Positions 45,322 through 51,449 of a stretch of 64,000 nucleotides of DNA are shown piece after piece. Under the pieces are notes generated by a model, which had not been told where the DNA came from, did no database searches, and saw only the letters and a program-made list of their open reading frames with translations. Source of the DNA: Chryseobacterium sp. ERMR1:04 (GTDB lineage: Bacteria > Bacteroidota > Bacteroidia > Flavobacteriales > Weeksellaceae); contig NZ_LIRF01000009.1 in NCBI RefSeq assembly GCF_001297705.1, forward strand, positions 1 to 64,000, written 5' to 3'. The position numbers and the translations under genes were made by a program. The stretch's first letter is position 1. Each line of letters starts with the position of its first letter.

Positions 45322-46179
45322 TTACCTGCCAATATTTACAAAGATCTTGCGGTAATCTAAAGGGGAAGTATTTGTATGTTTTTTGAAAAAATGACTGAAC
45401 TGCTCCGGTGTGCTAAATGACAGTTCGTAAGCAATCTCTTTAATAGTTTTAGCTGAAAACTGAAGCAACCGTTTTGATTCTGCGATAATTTGTCCGGCAA
45501 TAATTTCCTTCGCTCCTTTTCCGCTTTTCTTCTTAGCGATATCCGAAAGTTTTCGAGGTGTTAGTAAAAGCTTTTCTGCATAATACAATACATCGTGCAT
45601 CTGATGATATTCTGTACTTACAAGCTCCAGAAACTTCCGGAAGATCTGATTATCAAAATCATCAATCCCTTCATGAAAAGAGGGAGCTAGATTGGCTAAT
45701 TTAATCATCAGAATTTTTAAGTAAGCCGCCATTGCATCCAACTTGTTCGGATAATCATCGCTGAGATATTCTTTTAATACAATCTCACAAATGGGGTCCA
45801 ATTCTAAAAAATCATTTTGATGTAAAGATAGCCGTTGATGAAGGGCAGCATCATTGAATAATAAAAGCTTGCAATTGGAAGCACTTGCAGGAGCCTTTTC
45901 CCAAAAGCAATCTCCAAAACTGATTTCAAATCCGGATAATTTTGTTTGTGGAGAAAATGAAAACATTTGCCCTTTTGAGATTAATAAGATCTCTTTATCT
46001 TGAAGTTCAAACTCTTTATCATCGATAATAACACTTCCCGCTCCTTCATGAATAATAAATACACGATTATAGGTCACGCTTATCGAAAATCCTTCATTCA
46101 ATATAGAATGGTCTAATCTAGAAATCTGGAAAGAATCTTTTATTTCTCTGTCAAGTATAAGAGTATCAATTTGTAGCAT
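45322..46179 (-). CDS. AraC family transcriptional regulator (first)
   Basis: A 285-residue regulator. The N-terminal part (about 1-140) is a cupin-like sensor with VIIDDKEFELQDKEILLISKGQMFSF. The C-terminal AraC/XylS DNA-binding domain carries two helix-turn-helices, with YAEKLLLTPRKLSDIAKKKSGKGAKEII for the first and SAKTIKEIAYELSFSTPEQFSHFFKKHTNTSPLDYRKI as the family signature. It is divergent from the duplicated-domain lipoprotein gene at 46356, which is a plausible target. TACATTTG on the minus strand at 46204-46211 is a likely -7 element. Effector unknown. Confidence 0.9.
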   Translation of the reverse strand: MLQIDTLILDREIKDSFQISRLDHSILNEGFSISVTYNRVFIIHEGAGSVIIDDKEFELQDKEILLISKGQMFSFSPQTKLSGFEISFGDCFWEKAPASASNCKLLLFNDAALHQRLSLHQNDFLELDPICEIVLKEYLSDDYPNKLDAMAAYLKILMIKLANLAPSFHEGIDDFDNQIFRKFLELVSTEYHQMHDVLYYAEKLLLTPRKLSDIAKKKSGKGAKEIIAGQIIAESKRLLQFSAKTIKEIAYELSFSTPEQFSHFFKKHTNTSPLDYRKIFVNIGR

Positions 46180-46325
46180 TTAATTTCTAACGATTTAGTT
46201 TTTCAAATGTACCAATATCTGAATTTATACAGACTATCGTATTAATTTAATAAAATAGTAACGGCAAGTGATACTTTTTACAACAAAAGAGATATTTCAT
46301 ACAATCTTTTGATTTTGAGAACGAA

Positions 46326-46333
46326 TATGTTTG
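46326..46333 (+). promoter_or_regulatory. -7 element before duplicated-domain lipoprotein
   Basis: TATGTTTG matches TAnnTTTG, 22 nt upstream of the ATG at 46356. No clear -33 box at proper spacing. Confidence 0.45.
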
Positions 46334-46355
46334 TAAAGATTTAAAAATATAAATT

Positions 46356-47216
46356 ATGAACACCCTGAAAAAATTATTTTACCTATTGACAGTTTTCATG
46401 TTAACTGCAACTACAGTATCTTGTTCAAACGATGATGATCATTTAATCATTGAAGAGCAATTGACCCCTTCACAGGTTTTATCTTCTACCCCTTGGGAAA
46501 CAACTGAAGCAAAAGATAAAAACGGACAATCTGTTGCATTAACAGATCCCGCAGTAGCAGGATTTGTTGGATTCTCTTACTTTAATGGAGATGGTAAGTT
46601 TGCGATTTACGGACTTAATAATGTATTACGCTCCATGGGAACCTGGTCTGTAGATTCACAAGGAAAAACAAGAACCATTACCGCTCTTCGTCCTGACGGA
46701 ACAACCATCTTTAGCCGTAATGTAGATATTCTTGAGCTGAACAGAAATGTTTTCACCTATAGAATTCATACCAACGCTAGTGATCCTTCGGTATATTATG
46801 ATATTATCCATACGAAGGTAAATCATGCTGAACCAAGCAATGGTCAGAGAATTTTAGCTTCTACTCCTTGGGAAACGACAGGAGCGAAAGATAAAGACGG
46901 AAATGCGATGAGCTTAACCGACGCCAATGTAGCAAGCTATGTAGGATTTGCTTACTTCAGAGCTGGTGGAACATACGCTATTTATGGATTAAATAATGTG
47001 TTAAGAAACCAAGGAGACTGGTCTATTTCTGCCGATGGAAAAACAAGAACTCTTGTCGCTAAAGATCCTACTAGCGGAGCGGTTATTTTTACCCGTGATG
47101 TACAAATCCTTGAATTAACCAATGAAAAATTCACCTACAGAATTACTCCTAACACAAGTAATCCAACGGTATTTTATGATATTATCCACACAAAGGTCAG
47201 CCATTTGGAGCCTTAA
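46356..47216 (+). CDS. Lipoprotein with two tandem DUF4822-like domains
   Basis: A 286-residue lipoprotein: signal LFYLLTVFMLTATTVSCSNDDD with Cys after VS and an acidic run that in Bacteroidota often favours surface export. The rest is two copies of one domain offset by exactly 125 codons: STPWETTEAKDKNGQSVALTDPAVAGFVGFSYF in the first and STPWETTGAKDKDGNAMSLTDANVASYVGFAYF in the second, each ending YDIIHTKV. The pattern looks like the DUF4822 family, from memory and not searched. Function unknown. Followed by a strong terminator. Confidence 0.78.
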   Translation: MNTLKKLFYLLTVFMLTATTVSCSNDDDHLIIEEQLTPSQVLSSTPWETTEAKDKNGQSVALTDPAVAGFVGFSYFNGDGKFAIYGLNNVLRSMGTWSVDSQGKTRTITALRPDGTTIFSRNVDILELNRNVFTYRIHTNASDPSVYYDIIHTKVNHAEPSNGQRILASTPWETTGAKDKDGNAMSLTDANVASYVGFAYFRAGGTYAIYGLNNVLRNQGDWSISADGKTRTLVAKDPTSGAVIFTRDVQILELTNEKFTYRITPNTSNPTVFYDIIHTKVSHLEP

Positions 47217-47245
47217 TGGATGTGTTAGTTTTTTAATAATGAAGG

Positions 47246-47273
47246 AAAGCCTGTTCTATCTAGAACAGGCTTT
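47246..47273 (+). terminator. Terminator after duplicated-domain lipoprotein
   Basis: Perfect 13-bp stem AAAGCCTGTTCTA/TAGAACAGGCTTT with 2-nt loop and T-run, 30 nt after the stop. Confidence 0.88.
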
Positions 47274-47318
47274 TTGTATGATACAATTTTCTTTTTTTAA
47301 TTCAACAAACCTCATCTG

Positions 47319-47651
47319 CTAATACATGAGTTGCTTTTTATCATTGTTTCTCCATCCCGCCTGGCTATCATATTTTACAAAAAATATTTTTAAATCTGCC
47401 TGACTCGCATAGTCAACAAAATATATTTTCTTTTTGGCCTGACTTCCATATTCGGTAAAAAACCATTTGCCATCATTAGTTCCGGCCTGAATGTCATATT
47501 GCACTTTATATACTTTAAGATCAGCCTGACTTTCATATTCCACCACAAAAACTTTTACATCTGCCTGACTAGAATATTGAGTTGAAAATACTTTCTGGGC
47601 CTGCATTTTTACAGCTAACACTATAAACGAAATGATCAGTAGTATTTTCAT
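47319..47651 (-). CDS. Small exported repeat protein, DUF6150-like
   Basis: A 110-residue exported protein. The ATG at 47651 gives the signal peptide MKILLIISFIVLAVKMQAQ; seven upstream codons are probably not translated. The mature part is six short beta-strand-like repeats of about 12-18 residues, each containing a tyrosine followed within three residues by SQA or IQA: TQYSSQADVKVF, VEYESQADLKVY, VQYDIQAGTNDGKWF, TEYGSQAKKKIY, VDYASQADLKIF and VKYDSQAGW. This resembles the DUF6150 family of Bacteroidota. Function unknown; the regularity suggests a small beta-solenoid or sheet. Confidence 0.72.
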   Translation of the reverse strand: MKILLIISFIVLAVKMQAQKVFSTQYSSQADVKVFVVEYESQADLKVYKVQYDIQAGTNDGKWFFTEYGSQAKKKIYFVDYASQADLKIFFVKYDSQAGWRNNDKKQLMY

Positions 47652-47758
47652 AGGGTATTGTTTTAAAATCAAGTAAAAAGTTACTCAATAATATTGATAT
47701 GAGCATCATTATTTTTTTTAATCAACTGATCATAAAGCGTTTTAAAAACCAATCACTT

Positions 47759-47793
47759 TGAGCTTTTCAGAAAGTGTATATTGAGCTTTTGAG
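47759..47793 (+). promoter_or_regulatory. Direct-repeat pair, probable AraC-type operator (membrane protein operon)
   Basis: TGAGCTTTTCAG (47759-47770) and TGAGCTTTTGAG (47782-47793), 23 bp apart. They end 10 bp before TACCTTTA (47804-47811), a -7-like element, so they overlap the -33 region. The same pair with the same 23-bp spacing lies before the aldehyde dehydrogenase gene. Confidence 0.7.
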
Positions 47794-47846
47794 AAATAGT
47801 ACTTACCTTTATTATATTGAAATTTGCTGTAGACAAAACATCAGAT

Positions 47847-48347
47847 ATGGATATTATAAAAATAAGTACAGATTGGGCACGGGCAGAAATTTTCTCGGCA
47901 AAAATAGTATGGATATTCAGTTTCATAACCATCCTGAGTGCTATTGGGTTTTACTTTTTAGGAAAAACAACGATGGCAAAAGCCTTTGTTATTCCTTTAG
48001 CGATTACAGGTTTTCTGCTTACAACAATAGGAATAGGTCTGTATACTGCCAACAAACCAAGGGTCATCCAATTTGAAAAAGAATATCAAACCGACAGCTC
48101 AGCTTTTATACAAAAGGAAATTGAACGAACTTCTAAGTCTAACAGTGATTTCGCACTTGTTTTTAAAGTACTTCCCATCCTTGTTATGATTGGAGCTGCC
48201 CTAATTTTAGTAAGCAAATCTCCTAACTGGCAAGCGTCCGGTATTACCCTTGCTTTATTGGCTTCATTCCTTATGGCGGTAGATTCTAATACTGCAGCGA
48301 GAAATGAAACGTATCGTCAACAGCTTTTAACCCATCAATCATCATGA
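47847..48347 (+). CDS. Small integral membrane protein
   Basis: A 166-residue protein with about four predicted membrane helices in two pairs (IVWIFSFITILSAIGFYFLG and AFVIPLAITGFLLTTIGIGLYTA; then ALVFKVLPILVMIGAALILV and ITLALLASFLMAVDS) joined by a soluble loop of roughly 35 residues. I do not recognise a family with certainty. The ATG at 47847 is preferred over a TTG at 47817. Its stop overlaps the start of the AraC-type regulator by 4 nt (ATGA), so the two are translationally coupled. It could be a sensor or partner for that regulator, an inference from coupling. Confidence 0.72.
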   Translation: MDIIKISTDWARAEIFSAKIVWIFSFITILSAIGFYFLGKTTMAKAFVIPLAITGFLLTTIGIGLYTANKPRVIQFEKEYQTDSSAFIQKEIERTSKSNSDFALVFKVLPILVMIGAALILVSKSPNWQASGITLALLASFLMAVDSNTAARNETYRQQLLTHQSS

Positions 48348-49162
48348 AAGAGATTACGCCACCCATCGAAAATTCATTCGTTTATTCCTGTAGTTCAGAA
48401 GAAAAATGGGGCTATGATCAATTTGTTCCGGATCATATTTTAGCCTTCCAAGTCTCAGGAGAAACCCATGTTTTTAATCAAAAAGGAACATTTGTATTGA
48501 AGAAAAACAGAATGCTGTTGGCTCATCGAAATCAATTTGCCAAAAGTCTGAAACTCCCTGCTGATGATAAAGAATACAAGGCCGTTTCTGTCATTTTCAA
48601 AACTGAAGACTTAAAAAAATATGCTGCATTACATTCCATCAATATTCATAAAAAATATGAAGGAAAGCTAACGGCTGTTATTCAACCCGATGTCTTTCTA
48701 CAAAGCTATTTTCAATCGCTGATCCCTTATTTGGAAAACCCTGAAAAAAGTACCAATAATATGTCTTTTGCCAAGGTCTCAGAATGTATAGAACTCCTTT
48801 TAAATTATGATTGCGGATTGCGAGATTTCCTATTTGATTTCTCTGAACCTCATAAGATCAATTTAGCAGAATTTATGCAGAAGAACTTTCATTACAATGC
48901 ACCTATAGAAAATTTCGCAAGATTAACAGGAAGAAGCTTGGCAGCTTTTAAAAGAGATTTTGTTCATATTTTTAATACTTCTCCCGCCAAATGGCTGAAA
49001 AACAAAAGACTTGAGGAAGCCCATGAATTAATTCATAAAAAGAATAAAAAATCGGCAGATATCTATCTGGATCTTGGCTTTGAAAACTTATCCCATTTTT
49101 ATACCGCATTTAAACAAAAATACGGAGTCACTCCTACAGAAAGTTTAACCTTACAAAAATAA
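48344..49162 (+). CDS. AraC family transcriptional regulator (second)
   Basis: A 272-residue regulator with an N-terminal cupin-like domain (FQVSGETHVFNQKGTFVLKKNRMLLAHRNQ) and C-terminal AraC HTH pair (FHYNAPIENFARLTGRSLAAFKRDFVHIFNTSPAKWLKNKRLEEAHELI and SADIYLDLGFENLSHFYTAFKQKYGVTPTES). This domain layout is common for regulators of detoxification or oxidoreductase genes. It is coupled to the membrane protein upstream and followed after 6 nt by an NTF2-like gene. TGAGCTTTTCAG direct repeats lie before this operon and before the aldehyde dehydrogenase, so it probably controls both. Confidence 0.9.
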   Translation: MKEITPPIENSFVYSCSSEEKWGYDQFVPDHILAFQVSGETHVFNQKGTFVLKKNRMLLAHRNQFAKSLKLPADDKEYKAVSVIFKTEDLKKYAALHSINIHKKYEGKLTAVIQPDVFLQSYFQSLIPYLENPEKSTNNMSFAKVSECIELLLNYDCGLRDFLFDFSEPHKINLAEFMQKNFHYNAPIENFARLTGRSLAAFKRDFVHIFNTSPAKWLKNKRLEEAHELIHKKNKKSADIYLDLGFENLSHFYTAFKQKYGVTPTESLTLQK

Positions 49163-49168
49163 AATACA

Positions 49169-49615
49169 ATGACTACAGAACAGAAAATTCAGGAAATTGA
49201 AGATCAGGCTGCTATTAGAAAATTAGTAGATAGCTATGCTTATTGTGCAGATACACGAAACGCCCAAGGGCAGATGTCTCTCTTTACCGAAGATACTCGT
49301 TTTGAAGTGTATTATGATCCAAAATCAGATACACCGTCCCAGGTTATTACCAACAGAGAAGATTTGTTTCCTGTATTCGATAATCTAAATACTTATGATA
49401 GCACAATGCATTTTAACGGACAAAACACCGTAACGATTGCCAACGATCATGCTACAGGAATTACGTATTGTATGGCACATCATCTTACGAAAGAAGAAGG
49501 TGGTCAAAAGTTCATGGTTGCTGCCATTAGATATGATGACCAATTTGTAAAACAAGATGGAAAATGGCTTTTCGCTGAAAGAAAACTGTTCGTCGACTGG
49601 ATAGAAAACCGATAA
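49169..49615 (+). CDS. SnoaL/NTF2-like family protein
   Basis: A 148-residue cytoplasmic protein of the NTF2-like (SnoaL) fold: IQEIEDQAAIRKLVDSYAYCADTRNAQGQMSLFTEDTRFEVYYD opens the cone-shaped fold, followed by MHFNGQNTVTIANDHATGITYCMAHHL and GKWLFAERKLFVDWIEN. Members include ketosteroid isomerase-like and dehydratase enzymes as well as non-enzymatic ones, so activity cannot be assigned. It is third in the membrane-protein/AraC operon, 6 nt after the regulator, and ends in a hairpin terminator. Confidence 0.82.
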   Translation: MTTEQKIQEIEDQAAIRKLVDSYAYCADTRNAQGQMSLFTEDTRFEVYYDPKSDTPSQVITNREDLFPVFDNLNTYDSTMHFNGQNTVTIANDHATGITYCMAHHLTKEEGGQKFMVAAIRYDDQFVKQDGKWLFAERKLFVDWIENR

Positions 49616-49637
49616 TTTTTCACCCTTATCATCTAAG

Positions 49638-49672
49638 CCATTCTGTTCCCAAAGACAGAATGGTTTTTCTTT
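49638..49672 (+). terminator. Terminator after NTF2-like gene
   Basis: Perfect 9-bp stem CCATTCTGT/ACAGAATGG with 8-nt loop and a following T-run; it separates this operon from the aldehyde dehydrogenase promoter. Confidence 0.8.
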
Positions 49673-49688
49673 TTACAGCAATTGATTA

Positions 49689-49723
49689 TGAGCTTTTCAA
49701 AAACCTTTCTTTGAGCTTTTCAG
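49689..49723 (+). promoter_or_regulatory. Direct-repeat pair, probable AraC-type operator (aldehyde dehydrogenase)
   Basis: TGAGCTTTTCAA (49689-49700) and TGAGCTTTTCAG (49712-49723), spaced 23 bp. First site to start codon is 92 nt, against 88 nt in the membrane-protein operon, so the geometry is nearly the same. Confidence 0.7.
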
Positions 49724-49780
49724 CAATTAAAATAAGAGGAGACTTGCCCAACTTTGTTGTAGTAAAAAATTAAGTATACA

Positions 49781-51196
49781 ATGAAAAAAATTGAAACAAT
49801 TTATGTAAACGGAGCATTCATTATTCCCAACGGAACAGAAACTTTAGATCTTTTAAGTCCGGTTAATAATGAGAAAATAGCAACGGTAACTTTAGCCAAT
49901 GAAATAGATACTCAACATGCCATTGCTGCTGCCCAAGAAGCGTTCAAAACATTCTCTTCCACTACAAAAGAAGAGCGCATCACTTATCTTGAAAAAATAC
50001 GGGCTGCGGTGATCAGAAGACAACAAGACCTCATCGATGTTATGGTTGAAGAATATGGAGGTACGTACCAATTTTGTTCGATGGTAGTTCAGTTTGCGAT
50101 TAATGATTTCACGGCAATGATTGAAGTGCTAAAAGATTTTCATTTTGAAAAAGTCACAGGAAATACCAACGTATTTCTTACTCCTGTTGGCGTGGCAGGA
50201 ATCATCATCCCATGGAATATGAGCAACGGCTTTATCTGTACGAAATTATCAACAGTAATTGCCGCAGGTTGTACCGCAGTAGTAAAGCCCAGCGAACTGA
50301 GCGCTCAGCAGACCCAAATCATCGCCGAATGTTTTCACGAAGCAGGTTTACCAAAAGGAGTTGTAAATTTTGTTAACGGTTTGGGAGATGTTGTAGGTGC
50401 AGAAATCACTCGTAACACTGGAATTAATAAGATATCATTCACCGGATCTACCGCGGTTGGAAAAATCATAACCAAAGGCGCCGTAGATAGTATGAAGCGT
50501 ATCACTCTTGAATTGGGTGGAAAATCTCCTAATATTATTCTGGATGACGCAGATCTTGAAAAAACAATTCCTGCTGCGATCACTGCTGCATTTCTAAACA
50601 GTGGGCAAGCTTGTGCCGCAGGTACGCGCCTTCTTGTTCCACAATCAAAACTGGAAGAAGTGAATACATTGGTAAAATCTTTTGTGGAAACGATAAAAGT
50701 CGGACTTCCTTCAGATCCAGATACAATGGTGGGTCCCATGGTGAGCCAGAAACAGTTTGAACGTGTTCAGGAATATATTAAAATCGGAGAGGAAGAAGGA
50801 GCTGAACTGCTTACAGGAGGAATTGGCCAACCCAAAGGACTCGAAGCCGGAAACTTTGTAAAAGCTACGGTCTTCACGAATGTAAAGAACTCCATGCGTA
50901 TTGCACAGGAAGAAATCTTCGGACCTGTTTTATCCATTATTCCTTATACCGATGATAACGATGCGATAAGTATTGCTAATGATACACCCTATGGTTTGGC
51001 GGCCTATATTTTCTCATCAGACAGAAAAAGAGCGTTAGCCGTTGCCTCAAAAATAGATGCTGGCAGAATTAGCATCAACGGACTTTCCCATGATTCAAAA
51101 GCACCCTTTGGAGGATTTAAACAATCAGGTATCGGGAGAGAATATGGTATTTTCGGGCTTGAAGCCTATTTGGAGCCTAAAGCAATATTGGAATAA
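49781..51196 (+). CDS. NAD(P)-dependent aldehyde dehydrogenase
   Basis: A 471-residue cytoplasmic aldehyde dehydrogenase oxidising an aldehyde to its acid; the natural substrate is unclear. The family sites are all present: PWNMSNGFICTKLSTVIAAGCTAVVKPSE (cofactor), FTGSTAVGK, catalytic Glu in LELGGKSPNIILDDAD, catalytic Cys in NSGQACAAGTRL, and EEIFGPVLSIIPY with the C-terminal PFGGFKQSGIGREYG. Direct repeats matching those before the nearby AraC operon imply coregulation, perhaps as a response to toxic aldehydes. It ends in repeat A copy 3 and a bidirectional terminator. Confidence 0.93.
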   Translation: MKKIETIYVNGAFIIPNGTETLDLLSPVNNEKIATVTLANEIDTQHAIAAAQEAFKTFSSTTKEERITYLEKIRAAVIRRQQDLIDVMVEEYGGTYQFCSMVVQFAINDFTAMIEVLKDFHFEKVTGNTNVFLTPVGVAGIIIPWNMSNGFICTKLSTVIAAGCTAVVKPSELSAQQTQIIAECFHEAGLPKGVVNFVNGLGDVVGAEITRNTGINKISFTGSTAVGKIITKGAVDSMKRITLELGGKSPNIILDDADLEKTIPAAITAAFLNSGQACAAGTRLLVPQSKLEEVNTLVKSFVETIKVGLPSDPDTMVGPMVSQKQFERVQEYIKIGEEEGAELLTGGIGQPKGLEAGNFVKATVFTNVKNSMRIAQEEIFGPVLSIIPYTDDNDAISIANDTPYGLAAYIFSSDRKRALAVASKIDAGRISINGLSHDSKAPFGGFKQSGIGREYGIFGLEAYLEPKAILE

Positions 51197-51240
51197 GGAT
51201 AAGTATCAATAGATTATCTTACCGTGATAAATTGCTTTTA

Positions 51241-51365
51241 TTTTAACCGCAAAAGATTAACACTTGAGTTATTTAAGTTAACTAAGGAGTGCAAACAAGA
51301 AAACATAAGTTTTTAAAAATGTCTCAAATGTTAATCACTTAACAATAGCTTTTGTGGTTAAGATT
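51241..51365. repeat. Dispersed repeat A, copy 3 (shortened)
   Basis: Related to the copies at 17,854 and 29,586: it keeps the inverted ends (AACCGCAAAAG ... CTTTTGTGGTTAAG) and AAAGATTAACACTTGAG but lacks about 90 bp of the interior. Confidence 0.65.
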
Positions 51366-51388
51366 TCAATTGTTTATACTATTATACA

Positions 51389-51426
51389 AAAGAGACTGAT
51401 TTTTCACAATCAGTCTCTTATTTTTT
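51389..51426. terminator. Bidirectional terminator between aldehyde dehydrogenase and VIT gene
   Basis: Perfect stem AAGAGACTGATT/AATCAGTCTCTT flanked by A-rich and T-rich runs between convergent genes. Confidence 0.85.
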
Positions 51427-51449
51427 AGGTAGAATATATAAAAGCTTTA

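Noticed and set aside
47774..48076. 100-codon plus-strand ORF
   Set aside because: It overlaps the membrane-protein gene in another frame and has no signal or family pattern.
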